Shown: piece after piece, positions 7,959-17,079 of the stretch | Position numbering within the stretch: the stretch's first letter is position 1 | Layout of the letters: every line of letters starts with the position of its first letter | Origin: Dongia rigui | GTDB lineage: Bacteria > Pseudomonadota > Alphaproteobacteria > Dongiales > Dongiaceae | DNA length: 64,000 nucleotides | Reading direction: 5' to 3' | NCBI RefSeq assembly: GCF_034044635.1 | Contig: NZ_JAXCLX010000001.1 | Coordinates: 744,001 to 808,000, forward strand | Notes under the pieces: model-generated | What the model was told of the DNA's origin: nothing | Seen by the model: only the letters and a program-made list of their open reading frames with translations | Database searches by the model: none | Program-made: the position numbers and the translations under genes

Positions 7959-9648
7959 ACTTCATCAGATCGTCCATCACCAGCGGCTTGGCAATCAGGT
8001 AGCCCTGGGCGACATCGCAGCCAATGCTGTTCAGCAGGTCGAATTGCTCCTGCGTCTCAACGCCTTCCGCCACGGTCTTGAGGCCGATCGCCCGCGCAAG
8101 GCCGACGACGCTTTCCACGATCTGCCGGTCGATGGCATTGGTCGTAATGCCGCGCACGAAGCTCTGATCGATTTTCACGCCGTCGAGCGGAAACGTGCGC
8201 AGATAGGAGAGCGACGAGTACCCGGTGCCAAAATCATCGACCACAACGCTGACGCCCTGGCGGCGGAGTTTTTCGGTGACCGACGCCGCGAAATCCATAT
8301 CGAGAATGACGGACGTCTCGGTGATCTCCACCTCAAGCGAGGTCGGTGCGACCTGATGGGCGGTCAGGGCAGTCTCGACGCGCGAAACGAAATGGCTGTG
8401 CAGTTCGGCACCAGATGCATTGACCGCGATCTTGGTCGGCAAGCCCGCATCCTGCAGCTGGCGCGCACTTCTGGCCGCGTGATCGAGGACCCAATCGCTG
8501 ATCCGGTCGACGAAGCCGGTCTTCTCGATGATCGGGATGAACAGGCCTGGTGAAATCAGACCGCGTTCCGCGCTTTGCCAGCGGATCAGCGCCTCGGCGC
8601 CGACCACGCCGCGATCGGCAAAGCTGATCTTCGGCTGGAACGCCAGGAATAATTCGTTATTGGCGATCGCCTTGCCAATATTATCCTCGATGAACTGCAT
8701 GATGCGCAACCGGTCGCGCACCGGGTCATCAACGCGCACCAGGTTGCGGCCGCCATCGCGCCGGGCGAATCGCAGCGCCAGCAAGGCGTCATCCAGCAAT
8801 TGCGCCGGCGAACGGGCATCACCCGACCGGTATTCGGCGATGACAACTGTCGACGTCACGGGCAGGCGGATGCCAGTCACCTCGAGGGTCGTGTCGACCA
8901 GCCCACCGGCATTGCGGGCGATCTCCTCCCACTGATGGCTTCCCTCCACCAGCAGGGCGAAGACATCGTTCTCCAGCTGATAGACATGGGCCGGAATATC
9001 GCCGGAACTGGCACGAAAGGCGCTGAGGTAACGTTCAAGCAGCTGGCGCGCCGATTGGCTGCCGAATTGCGGGGTCAGGCGATGATAGGCGTCCATGCTG
9101 GCCAGTACGAGCATGCTGTCGGGCAGATTGTCCTGCGCCAGTATCGCATGCAATTCGTCGGCATTGGGCAGGCTGGTCGATGTCGCACCTGTCGCCAGCA
9201 CTTTGGAGAGGTCTCGCTCCAACTGCTGGGCCCGGCTCGTCACGCGACGCTTGGCGCGGAAATTGGAGTCCATCCGGGCCGCCACGGTCGCCAGCAGCAA
9301 ATCAAAATCGATCGGCTTTACCAGGTAATCATCGGCGCCAAGCTTGCGGCCCTTGATCAGGTCGCTCTTCTCGCCATAGGCGGTGAGGAAAATGAACGGC
9401 ACATCGGCCGCTTCGGTTTCCGACGCACGCACGTGTTCCAGCACTTCCAGCCCGTTCATGCGCGGCATGTTGATGTCGCACAATACGATGTCCGGCATAA
9501 AGGTTGTGATGGCCATCAGCGCATCTTCGCCGTTGACCGCCTCGATCACCTGGTATCCGGCGTCTCGCAATTCACCGACGATGTCCTCGCGCAATTCCGG
9601 TTCGTCTTCGGCGCAGAGGATCGTTATACCGTTGCTCGTCACTTCCAT
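7945..9648 (-). CDS. response regulator with degenerate GGDEF and EAL c-di-GMP phosphodiesterase domain
   Basis: A 567-residue cytoplasmic protein. Residues 1-125 are a receiver domain with acidic pocket EDE, phospho-acceptor D58 (LCDINMP) and K111. A middle region of about residues 160-305 resembles a GGDEF domain, but the signature position reads ENDVFALL, so it should not make c-di-GMP. Residues 320-567 are an EAL domain with EAL at 352-354 (GAEALIRW), VEITE, DDFGTGYSS and VAEGVE, all consistent with active phosphodiesterase. It is the last of three co-directional genes and follows the histidine kinase gene by 19 bp, so it is the likely phosphorylation target. Output is probably lowering of c-di-GMP when the kinase is active. 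Confidence 0.9.
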   Translation of the reverse strand: MEVTSNGITILCAEDEPELREDIVGELRDAGYQVIEAVNGEDALMAITTFMPDIVLCDINMPRMNGLEVLEHVRASETEAADVPFIFLTAYGEKSDLIKGRKLGADDYLVKPIDFDLLLATVAARMDSNFRAKRRVTSRAQQLERDLSKVLATGATSTSLPNADELHAILAQDNLPDSMLVLASMDAYHRLTPQFGSQSARQLLERYLSAFRASSGDIPAHVYQLENDVFALLVEGSHQWEEIARNAGGLVDTTLEVTGIRLPVTSTVVIAEYRSGDARSPAQLLDDALLALRFARRDGGRNLVRVDDPVRDRLRIMQFIEDNIGKAIANNELFLAFQPKISFADRGVVGAEALIRWQSAERGLISPGLFIPIIEKTGFVDRISDWVLDHAARSARQLQDAGLPTKIAVNASGAELHSHFVSRVETALTAHQVAPTSLEVEITETSVILDMDFAASVTEKLRRQGVSVVVDDFGTGYSSLSYLRTFPLDGVKIDQSFVRGITTNAIDRQIVESVVGLARAIGLKTVAEGVETQEQFDLLNSIGCDVAQGYLIAKPLVMDDLMKFIRS

Positions 9649-9667
9649 GATGTCACCCGTTCAGCGG

Positions 9668-11143
9668 TCATGCCGCAGCTGCGCCGGCGCCCTTTGCACC
9701 CGGCAGATCGATTGTGAAGGTGGTTCCGATCCCGACCCGCGAGTCGATCGCAACCGAGCCGTCGTGCAAGGCGACGAACTTCTTGACCAGATTGAGGCCG
9801 ACGCCCGTACCGGGAATGCCGGCCGAGGTCGAGGCCCGAAAGAATGTCTCGCCGATATTGTGCAATTCGTTCGCGGGGATGCCGACGCCGTGGTCGGTCA
9901 CCATGACTTTGACGCCCGCGCCAATTCCGATGACACGGATTAACACGTCACTGTCCTTGGGCGAATACTTAACCGCATTGGCAAGGAGATTGACCAGGAT
10001 GTGTTCGATCAGGCGCGGATCGCCGCGGTGGACCCGCGGCAGATCGACGTATTCCTCGGTGAACTGTCGATCGGGCGTAATATCGCGCTGGCGCTTGACC
10101 ACCTGGCGAATGACACCGCCGATATCGATGTCCACCGGATTGAATTCGGTCTTGCCCTCCTCCGATCGCCCGGCCTCCAGCATGGTTTCGATCAGCTCGC
10201 CCATGCGCGCAACGGTCTGGCGGATGCGGTTGATGCGTTCCGCGAGTTCAACGTGATTCATGTTCTCGAGCTTGCGCAGGATGCGCTGTGCCGTGCTGTC
10301 GATGATGGCAAGGGGCGTGCGAAACTCGTGCGATGCCATCGACACGAAGCGCCGTTGCAGGCGGCTGTGCCGCTGTTCTTCGGTCAAGGCACGCTGCAGC
10401 GCCGCGCGCTTGGCCTCGGCCTCCTTCTCGACATGGCTGCGCGCCTGACGCAATTCGTCGGCGACGATGACCAGGTGCTGTTTCTGCCGATCCAGGCGGA
10501 ACAGGCCATAGAAGGCGAGGCTGGCGAAGGCGACCAGAATGACCAGCTGGAATGCCAGATTGATCTGCTCGTATTTTTCCTGTGTCACCAAGCGATCGCG
10601 CATATCGCCGAGGCGCGCGGAATCGACCTCGACCGCCTTGGCCGTCAGCGCGTCGATCTGCGGCGCGAGCGACCGGCCGGCCGACAGATAGAGATCAACC
10701 GCCCGGAGATTGAAACCCTGCATGCCGTCGAGGATGGCGTCCATCTGAGCCACGAGGTCGGTGAGCGGCGTCATGGTTTCAGCGAAGATCTGCTGCGTCG
10801 CCATCTTGTCTCGATAGGTGCCGGCGTTGACGGTGTTGACCCGGCTTACAAAAATCTCATAGCGCTTGCGCAGGGCCGGTTCCCAGTCATTGCCAGCCAG
10901 CGTCTCCCGGCGGTCGTCGACACCCTCGGCCAGCGCCTGCAGGCGATAGAATTCGACGCGCAGCTGGTTGAAGGCCCAGGTGAAGTTCTCACTGCCGGAT
11001 TCGGTAATGGACTGCACCAGCTGCTTGCGCTTCTCGAACAGAATACCCGAGGTGACGATGCAGCCGATCAATCCCGCCAGCATCACCAAAAGCGTGATGC
11101 TGAGCGGGCTGAGCGACTTGCGATTCCTCAGGACTGGCAGCAT
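9668..11143 (-). CDS. membrane sensor histidine kinase
   Basis: A 491-residue inner-membrane kinase. TM1 is at about residues 14-35 and TM2 at about 195-216 (NLAFQLVILVAFASLAFYGL), enclosing a helical periplasmic sensor of about 160 residues. A charged coiled coil (220-262) leads to the H-box with H272 (SHEFRTPLAI). The N-box (NLLANAVKYSP), G1 (VTDHGVGIP) and G2 (GTGVGLNLV) of the ATPase domain follow. It lies 4 bp after a periplasmic molybdopterin-fold protein gene and 19 bp before a REC-EAL gene, which suggests a sensor partner and an output partner. No known ligand-binding fold is recognisable in the sensor. Confidence 0.9.
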   Translation of the reverse strand: MLPVLRNRKSLSPLSITLLVMLAGLIGCIVTSGILFEKRKQLVQSITESGSENFTWAFNQLRVEFYRLQALAEGVDDRRETLAGNDWEPALRKRYEIFVSRVNTVNAGTYRDKMATQQIFAETMTPLTDLVAQMDAILDGMQGFNLRAVDLYLSAGRSLAPQIDALTAKAVEVDSARLGDMRDRLVTQEKYEQINLAFQLVILVAFASLAFYGLFRLDRQKQHLVIVADELRQARSHVEKEAEAKRAALQRALTEEQRHSRLQRRFVSMASHEFRTPLAIIDSTAQRILRKLENMNHVELAERINRIRQTVARMGELIETMLEAGRSEEGKTEFNPVDIDIGGVIRQVVKRQRDITPDRQFTEEYVDLPRVHRGDPRLIEHILVNLLANAVKYSPKDSDVLIRVIGIGAGVKVMVTDHGVGIPANELHNIGETFFRASTSAGIPGTGVGLNLVKKFVALHDGSVAIDSRVGIGTTFTIDLPGAKGAGAAAA

Positions 11144-11147
11144 TGCC

Positions 11148-11627
11148 CTATTTCAACGTCAGCTTGTCGATCTGCCAGACCGAGCGCGTATAGTAGACGT
11201 CGTGCTGGAGGACCGGATCGCTGTCATAGGGATAGATGATGAAGATCGGCCCTTTGTCGCGGACCGGCAGCAGTTCGCCGTCCATGCGTGTGGCAAGGAT
11301 CACGCCGTATTTGTCGGCATCCTCGACCGGCAGATCGGCGGAGTAGTCGTTGAGCGCATGGGCCGTGATGTTGGAGCCCTTGGCTTCCACCGTGTCGAGC
11401 ACCAGGCGCAGCTTTGGCCCGGTGAAGACATGTACGCCGTCATGCCATGGCGTCTTGGTCTTGATCTCGGTCTGCGTCAAGGCATCGAGCTGGGCCATGG
11501 TGAAGGCCATGCTGGGGCCTTTGCCGATGGCGCCGTCGACCGTGAGGACTGGGTCTTCCTGCGCGCATGCGACACCGCTGGCGAGCAAAGACAGGCCCAG
11601 GATGAGCGCACTGATAAGCCGGATCAT
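11148..11627 (-). CDS. periplasmic molybdopterin-oxidoreductase-fold protein, probably non-catalytic
   Basis: A 159-residue exported protein with a signal peptide (MIRLISALILGLSLLASGVACAQ). The mature part reads like a small oxidoreductase molybdopterin-binding (YedY/sulfite oxidase-type) domain: SMAFTMAQLDAL, then KLRLVLD, LNDYSADLP, LATRMDGELLPVRDKGPIFIIYPYD and VWQIDKL. The molybdenum-ligand cysteine of active enzymes is missing, since the only cysteine is in the signal peptide. It is translated just ahead of a sensor kinase with a periplasmic domain, so a role as sensory or accessory partner is plausible. The fold assignment is by recognition, and the function is inference. Confidence 0.75.
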   Translation of the reverse strand: MIRLISALILGLSLLASGVACAQEDPVLTVDGAIGKGPSMAFTMAQLDALTQTEIKTKTPWHDGVHVFTGPKLRLVLDTVEAKGSNITAHALNDYSADLPVEDADKYGVILATRMDGELLPVRDKGPIFIIYPYDSDPVLQHDVYYTRSVWQIDKLTLK

Positions 11628-11699
11628 ATTCCGCTCCTTGCAAAAATGGCTTGCGGGAGCGTAGCGCCGAATGCTTACCGAATGGTTGTTGAGGCGTTC

Positions 11700-12560
11700 C
11701 TAATGCGCCAGAAGTACGGGAATTTTTGCCTCTGTCAGCATCTGCCGTGTGAGGCCGCCAAGCACCATTTCCCGCAGGCGCGTATGGCCGTAGCCACCCA
11801 TGACGACAAGGCCGAAGCGACCCTCGTTGAGCGTTTCCACCAGCGCGCGCGGGGTGATGTCGTGCAAAGTGCCGACGCGTTTGGTGCGCGCTTCGATGCC
11901 GCGCTGGACCAGCCGTTCGACCAGATCCGTGGGATCTGCGCCGTCGCTTTGGCCAGCCGTCACGACCACGGCGCTGCCGCACGCGGCGAGAAGGGGCATG
12001 GCATCGCCGACGGCGCGCGCGGCTTCCAGGCTGCCGTTCCACAGGATGGCAACACTTTTGGGGTCGAGCGCGCGGAACCCCGTGGGCACGCAGAGCACGG
12101 GGCGGCCGGTGTCGAAGATCGCTGCCTCGACAACCGCTTCCTGAGCTGCGCGGGCGCCGGCCTTTGGCTGGGCAACGACAATGAAGTCAGCAAGTCGACC
12201 ATGGATCGTCATGGCACCTTCATACGTGCCTTCATAGTCGCGCCACGCAGCACTGGCTTCGGGAGATCTGGCACTGTCGGCGCTGGGGCGCAAACCGTGC
12301 CGTGCGCTCCAGGCATTGAAACTGGCATGCGCCGTCTGGCGCCGCCGCTCGATATCGTGCCGGATGCCGCTGACGATGTCGGAGGAGCCTAGTCCGTTGA
12401 CGCCGTCGATAAACCCGGCAAGAACCCGGTAGGGATCAAGGCGCGGATGCAGCACCTCGATATGACTGGCATGGAGGCGTGAGAGGGCAAATGCCGCTTC
12501 CAGCACGTCGTCATCTGACGACGTCCCCGTTACAACCCCCAGAATAATGCCCTTCTTCAT
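11700..12560 (-). CDS. universal stress protein, tandem UspA domains
   Basis: A 286-residue cytoplasmic protein with two Usp-like halves. The second half ends with a classical ATP-binding signature of the G-2x-G-9x-G-(S/T) type (VVMGGYGHTRLREMVLGGLT) and the terminal strand AKIPVLLAH. The first half is more diverged. GGAG precedes the ATG. An FNR/FixK-like box lies about 60 bp upstream, at 12613-12626, and the gene directly follows the cco maturation genes on the same strand. Usp genes of this kind are often induced by oxygen limitation, so it likely belongs to the same low-oxygen regulon. Confidence 0.88.
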   Translation of the reverse strand: MKKGIILGVVTGTSSDDDVLEAAFALSRLHASHIEVLHPRLDPYRVLAGFIDGVNGLGSSDIVSGIRHDIERRRQTAHASFNAWSARHGLRPSADSARSPEASAAWRDYEGTYEGAMTIHGRLADFIVVAQPKAGARAAQEAVVEAAIFDTGRPVLCVPTGFRALDPKSVAILWNGSLEAARAVGDAMPLLAACGSAVVVTAGQSDGADPTDLVERLVQRGIEARTKRVGTLHDITPRALVETLNEGRFGLVVMGGYGHTRLREMVLGGLTRQMLTEAKIPVLLAH

Positions 12561-12612
12561 CGGAACTCCAACGCCGGAGAGCCCATCCTAGCGGGCTGTC
12601 CCCTGCGACAAA

Positions 12613-12626
12613 TTGATCTATGTCAG
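12613..12626. promoter_or_regulatory. weak FNR/FixK-type box upstream of the Usp gene
   Basis: TTGATCTATGTCAG keeps a perfect TTGAT half-site and a partial right half against TTGAT-N4-ATCAA. It overlaps the 3' end of ccoS and is centred about 60 bp upstream of the Usp start. Position fits an activator site, but the imperfect right half keeps confidence low. Confidence 0.4.
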
Positions 12627-12796
12627 GAGTTCCGGCGGTGTTCCGGGCCGGGAACCGGCTCGTCGTCGAACAGAATGCGCTGCGCCGCGCCGTCGAGATC
12701 GTCGAACTGGCCGGAACGCATGCACCAGAGAAAGGCAAACAGGCCCAGCCCCCCCAGGCACAGCGCAATCGGGATGAGGAACAGCAGGACGGTCAC
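12623..12796 (-). CDS. ccoS: CcoS, cbb3-type oxidase assembly protein
   Basis: A 57-residue protein starting with GTG at 12796 in a GTGA overlap with the ccoI stop. It reads TVLLFLIPIALCLGGLGLFA as one membrane helix, followed by the characteristic FLWCMRSGQFDDLDGAAQRI and LFDDEP, which define CcoS. The family is needed for insertion of the redox cofactors into cbb3 oxidase. Its position at the end of ccoGHIS is canonical. The product ends in a short polar tail. Confidence 0.92.
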   Translation of the reverse strand: MTVLLFLIPIALCLGGLGLFAFLWCMRSGQFDDLDGAAQRILFDDEPVPGPEHRRNS

Positions 12797-15144
12797 GATG
12801 CCTTCTCCTTGCGCACCCGCCCCGCCCGCAGGGCGTTGAGGACAACGATGATCGACGAACTGGACATCGCCACAGCGGCGATGAGGGGCGTCACCAGGCC
12901 GATGATCGCCAGCGGCACCGCTGCAAGATTGTAGGTGAGCGAGATGGCAAGATTCTGCCGCACCAGGCGATCTGCTGCCTGCGCCGTCTGCAGCGCAAGC
13001 AGAACCGGCGCCAGATGGTCGCCCTGGAACACAAGATCGGCGGCATTCTGGGCGATGTCAGCGCCGCTGGCCGGCGCCATCGAGACGGCCGCGGCGCGCA
13101 AGGCCGGCGCATCGTTGATGCCATCGCCGATCATCAGCACGTTGCGACCCTGCACCCGCAAGGCTTCGAGGCGCGCCACCTTATCCGTCGGCAAGGCCTG
13201 GGCGTGCCAGTCAGTAATGCCAACAGTCTCGGCGCAGGCAGCAACGGTCGCCGCACGGTCGCCGGACCAGATCTCGACCGGCCCGATTTGCTTGAGCGCC
13301 GCCACGGTGGCCACCGCGTCATCGCGCAATGGATCAGCAAATTCGAAAGAAGTCGCGCGCCCTTGCGGGTCGACCAGGAAGAGCGTCATCGTCGCGGCGC
13401 CTGTGTCGGATTGGCCGGTGAAGCGCGTGCTGCCCAGGCGCCAGATTCCGTCCGGCCCTGTCCATTCCAGGCCTTGGCCCGGAATTTCACGCACACCTTC
13501 CAATGTCATCACGAGGCCAGCCGCGCGCCTTAGCGCGGCAGCGAGCGGATGGCGGCTGTGGCTGGCAATGGCCGCAGCCTTGCCGAGCCGAGCTGGATCG
13601 CTGCAGGCCGTCAGAACCGGACGACCGATGGTGAGCGTCCCCGTCTTGTCGAGCAGGATATGGTCGACGCTGCGCAAGCGTTCCAGCGCATCGGCCGATT
13701 TCAGCAGCACGCCGGCCTTCAACAGGCGCTGGCTTGCCACCACCTGGACCGCCGGCACGGCCAGCGCCAGCGCGCAGGGACAGGTGATGATGAGCACGGC
13801 GATCGCGATCAGCAAGGCGTCCTGCCACGCCATGCCGCCGATAAAGACCCATGAAAGGAATGTCACCAACGCCGTGAGATGCACCACCGGCGAATAATAA
13901 CGCGCCACCTTCTCGGCAATGCGCACGAATCGCCCGCGCCGCGCCTCGGCCGCTTCCATCAGGCGGATGATATCGGCAAGCAAGGTCGCCTCGCCCACCT
14001 TCTCGACCAGGATGGTGAGCGGCGCCTCGATGTTGAGGGTGCCGGCAAAGACCCCGGTCCCCAGTTCCGCCTCGACGGGCGTGGATTCGCCGGAGATCAC
14101 CTGCAGATCGATCCGGCTGTTGCCGGACAGCACCCGGCCATCGGCGGGTACACGGGCACCGGCCACCACCAGAATGCGCTGGCCGGCGAGGAGCTGACGC
14201 GGCGGCACATCGCGCATCGTCCCGTCGGCCTCGATCACGGTCGCCGCCTCGGCATTCAGGGCCAGCAACTGTTCGGCCGTCGCCCGCGCCGCCCGGCGTG
14301 CACGCATGTCCAGGAAGCGACCGATCAGCAGGAAGAACAGCAAGGTGACGGCGGAATCGAAATAAGCATGCTGCCCGCCCGTAAAGGTCTCATGCAGGCT
14401 CAAGGATGGTGCCAGGATGATAGCGAGCGAGATCGGCACATCCATATTGGTGCGTCGCGCTTTCAAAGCCCCCCAGGCGGAAGCAAAGAACGGACGTCCG
14501 GCATAAGCGACGGCCGGAATGGCGATCATGGCCGAGACCCAATGCAGCAGGTCGCGCGTCCAGGGGTCGGCCCCGAGCCAGACCGAGACCGACATCAGCA
14601 TGATGTTGCCGGCGGCAAAGCCAGCCACCGCAAGGCAGCGCAACAGCGCCTTCACCTCAGCCTCGTCCTTGGCGGCAAGGCAACTGGGATCGAGGGGCAC
14701 CAGGCGATAGCCCAGCGCCTGCACGCCCTCGGCCAGCGCTTCGGGCCGGCAGAGGCTCTTTTCCCAACGCAAGGTGAGGCGCCGGGTGGTCAGCGAGACC
14801 CGGGCGGATATCACCCCGGCCTGCTGCAGCAAATACTGCTCGATCAGCCAGACGCACGCGCCGCAATGCAGCCCATCGATCATCAGAGTAAGTTCAGACG
14901 TCTCGGCGTCGACCTCGCGCACCCAGGCAGCGAGATCGCCCAGCTGGTGCAGATCCTCGGGCTTGGGTCGGCGCTGGCCGGCATCGATGATACGCCGCTG
15001 ATAATAGGCGGCGAGCCCCGCCTTGCCGATCAGTCGATGCGCTGCCTCGCAACCGCTGCAGCAATAAGCCGACGTGCCGATCACATCGCCGCCGCAATGG
15101 CGGCACTGGCCGCGTTCTTCCTGCTGGGCGGCCAGGTTCGTCAT
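12793..15144 (-). CDS. ccoI: CcoI/FixI copper-type P1B ATPase for cbb3 oxidase assembly
   Basis: A 783-residue heavy-metal P-type ATPase. The N-terminal region has a cysteine-rich stretch (CRHCGGD, YCCSGC) and a metal-binding HMA-like motif (LHCGACVWLIEQY). The core has the transmembrane CPC motif (ITCPCALALAVP), the phosphorylation site DKTGTLT and the hinge GDGINDAPAL. CcoI is believed to export copper toward cbb3 oxidase biogenesis. The ATG at 15144 overlaps the ccoH stop as ATGA. An upstream in-frame start would overlap ccoH further and lacks support. Confidence 0.93.
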   Translation of the reverse strand: MTNLAAQQEERGQCRHCGGDVIGTSAYCCSGCEAAHRLIGKAGLAAYYQRRIIDAGQRRPKPEDLHQLGDLAAWVREVDAETSELTLMIDGLHCGACVWLIEQYLLQQAGVISARVSLTTRRLTLRWEKSLCRPEALAEGVQALGYRLVPLDPSCLAAKDEAEVKALLRCLAVAGFAAGNIMLMSVSVWLGADPWTRDLLHWVSAMIAIPAVAYAGRPFFASAWGALKARRTNMDVPISLAIILAPSLSLHETFTGGQHAYFDSAVTLLFFLLIGRFLDMRARRAARATAEQLLALNAEAATVIEADGTMRDVPPRQLLAGQRILVVAGARVPADGRVLSGNSRIDLQVISGESTPVEAELGTGVFAGTLNIEAPLTILVEKVGEATLLADIIRLMEAAEARRGRFVRIAEKVARYYSPVVHLTALVTFLSWVFIGGMAWQDALLIAIAVLIITCPCALALAVPAVQVVASQRLLKAGVLLKSADALERLRSVDHILLDKTGTLTIGRPVLTACSDPARLGKAAAIASHSRHPLAAALRRAAGLVMTLEGVREIPGQGLEWTGPDGIWRLGSTRFTGQSDTGAATMTLFLVDPQGRATSFEFADPLRDDAVATVAALKQIGPVEIWSGDRAATVAACAETVGITDWHAQALPTDKVARLEALRVQGRNVLMIGDGINDAPALRAAAVSMAPASGADIAQNAADLVFQGDHLAPVLLALQTAQAADRLVRQNLAISLTYNLAAVPLAIIGLVTPLIAAVAMSSSSIIVVLNALRAGRVRKEKAS

Positions 15145-15665
15145 CGGAAATAGATCCGCTGCACCTGTTGCCACATCACGTCGCCGCGCTTGGCCTGCAG
15201 CCGCAGTTCCCAATTGCCCATCGCCTTGGGCGTGAAGTCCGTCGCATAGCGGCCATTACCCAGATCTGTCAGCGCCAGCGTGTCATCCATGCCCGCATTG
15301 GTCGGTCGGACCAGATAGGCTTCGATCTGCAGTTCCGTAACCGGTGCGCCCGTGCGGTCGGTGACCGTGACTTCCAGCTTGCGCGCCGTGTTGCCGGCGT
15401 CGCTCACCTTGGGGTCGGCATGCCAGCCGGTCTCGGCATTGGCGGCGGCCAGCGCCAGGGCCTGGTTGTAATGCAGGCCGCGTTCATAGGCGCCCTCGGT
15501 CTCGAGGCCGCTGAAGCTGCTGATCGAGGTATAGATCAGCACGCCATTGACGGCGATGACGATCAGGAAACCCAGCACGAAGAGCCCTGGGATCCACAGC
15601 GATTTGCGAACGGGCGGGCTACTTTTCAGGGCCGCGGAAGATAGCGTCATGGCTGCTGGTCTCAT
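15141..15665 (-). CDS. ccoH: CcoH/FixH family protein
   Basis: A protein of up to 174 residues with one N-terminal membrane anchor (LWIPGLFVLGFLIVIAVNGVLIY) and a periplasmic beta-rich domain. The family stretch EGAYERGLHYNQALA is followed by GWHAD and the end MGNWELRLQAKRGDVMWQQVQRIYF. FixH/CcoH is required for stable cbb3 assembly. The 5' end overlaps ccoG by 47 bp if the ATG at 15665 is used, or 32 bp with the ATG at 15650. Neither has a clear Shine-Dalgarno, so the start is uncertain. It lies in the canonical ccoG-H-I-S order. Confidence 0.9.
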   Translation of the reverse strand: MRPAAMTLSSAALKSSPPVRKSLWIPGLFVLGFLIVIAVNGVLIYTSISSFSGLETEGAYERGLHYNQALALAAANAETGWHADPKVSDAGNTARKLEVTVTDRTGAPVTELQIEAYLVRPTNAGMDDTLALTDLGNGRYATDFTPKAMGNWELRLQAKRGDVMWQQVQRIYFR

Positions 15666-17046
15666 GCGTTGTCTGGTCTTCGATCATCACGCGAATATGG
15701 GTCGCTTCATCGTGCAGCGATTTGGCGGGCGCCTGCAACAGCAGACGGAAGGTGCCGACCGCGTCACCCGGCACGGTCACGGTATTGTCATCGACGCCGA
15801 TGACTTTGAGGCGCAGATCGTCGATGCCTGTAACGGTGATGCGATAGTCGCCGGTCTGGCGGATCATGTTGAGGATCTTGATGGTGTAGCCGTTCTGGAT
15901 GTCGCCATGGCTGAGCCGCACGAAGAGCGGCGAGCGGTCGGCCTGAAGCGACACGTCCAGCCGGGTGCGCAGGCTCAGCGACAGGGCCATGGCGAGGCCG
16001 ATGATCATGATGACGACGGCGTAGAGTATGGTGCGCGGCCGGACGAAGCGGTGCTGCGGCTGCTGACCGGCGGCACGCTGTGCCGAATTATAGATCGAAT
16101 CGTAGGTGATGAGATCCGGCGCGCGACCGACCTTCGACATGATGCCGTTGCAGGCATCGATGCACAAGCCGCAGCCGATGCAGGCCAGTTGCTGCCCGTT
16201 GCGGATATCCACCCCGGTCGGGCAGACGTTAAAGCACAGGTTGCAATCGACGCAGTCACCGAGCTTGCTGCCATCGGCCGCCAGCGCCTTCACCTTGCCG
16301 CGTGGTTCGCCGCGCCACTCTTCATAGGTGACGAGCATGGTGCGCTCGTCGAACATCGCCGCCTGGAAGCGCGGCCAGGGGCACATGTAAATACAGACCT
16401 GCTCACGCGCCCAGCCCGCCAGGAGGTAAGTGGTGCCCGTGAACAGCGCGACGAAGCCGTATTGCGTGGGCGTCGCCCGGAATGTCACGAATTCGCGCAC
16501 CAAGGTGGGCGCGTCATTGAAATACATCGCCCAGGCACCGCCGGTCAGCAGCGCGATCAGCAGCCAGATCGCGTGCTTGGCCACCTTCAGCATGGCCTTG
16601 CGAGCCGAGAGCGGCTCCTTATCCAGCTTCATGCGCTTGTTGCGGTCGCCCTCGATCCAACGCTCGACCCAGAGATACAGATCAGTCCAGACGGTCTGCG
16701 GGCAGGTGAAGCCGCACCAGACGCGCCCCAGCAGCGAGGTTGCCAGGAACAGGCCGAATGCCCCCAGCATCAAAAGGCCGGCAAGATAATAGACCTCCTG
16801 CGGCCAGATCTCGATCCAGAAGAAATAACCACGCCGGCCCGGAAGGTCGAGCAGCAGTGCTTGGTCGGGGACGCCTGGTCCCCGATCCCAGCGCAGCCAA
16901 GGTGCCACGTAATAGAAACCCAGCAGCGTGACCAGAGCGATCCATTTGATCAGGCGAAAGCGGCCGAAGACACGCTGCGGATATATTTTCTCATGTGCCG
17001 CGTAAAGGGTTGGCGACTTCGGCTGCCTGGCGTCCTGAACTGTCAT
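15619..17046 (-). CDS. ccoG: CcoG/FixG, cbb3 oxidase maturation ferredoxin-type membrane protein
   Basis: A 475-residue membrane protein with several helices in the N-terminal half and the CGFTCPQTVWTDLY and CIYMCPWPRFQ motifs. Two ferredoxin-type cluster motifs follow (CVDCNLCFNVCPTGVDI and CIGCGLCIDACNGIM). The C-terminal domain is periplasmic and immunoglobulin-like. CcoG is proposed to reduce copper during cbb3 assembly. It starts 33 bp after the ccoP stop, so structural and maturation genes may form one transcript. Confidence 0.95.
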   Translation of the reverse strand: MTVQDARQPKSPTLYAAHEKIYPQRVFGRFRLIKWIALVTLLGFYYVAPWLRWDRGPGVPDQALLLDLPGRRGYFFWIEIWPQEVYYLAGLLMLGAFGLFLATSLLGRVWCGFTCPQTVWTDLYLWVERWIEGDRNKRMKLDKEPLSARKAMLKVAKHAIWLLIALLTGGAWAMYFNDAPTLVREFVTFRATPTQYGFVALFTGTTYLLAGWAREQVCIYMCPWPRFQAAMFDERTMLVTYEEWRGEPRGKVKALAADGSKLGDCVDCNLCFNVCPTGVDIRNGQQLACIGCGLCIDACNGIMSKVGRAPDLITYDSIYNSAQRAAGQQPQHRFVRPRTILYAVVIMIIGLAMALSLSLRTRLDVSLQADRSPLFVRLSHGDIQNGYTIKILNMIRQTGDYRITVTGIDDLRLKVIGVDDNTVTVPGDAVGTFRLLLQAPAKSLHDEATHIRVMIEDQTTHETSSHDAIFRGPEK

Positions 17047-17079
17047 TTCATTCCAACTCGGGTACCTGGAAGCGGCGGC

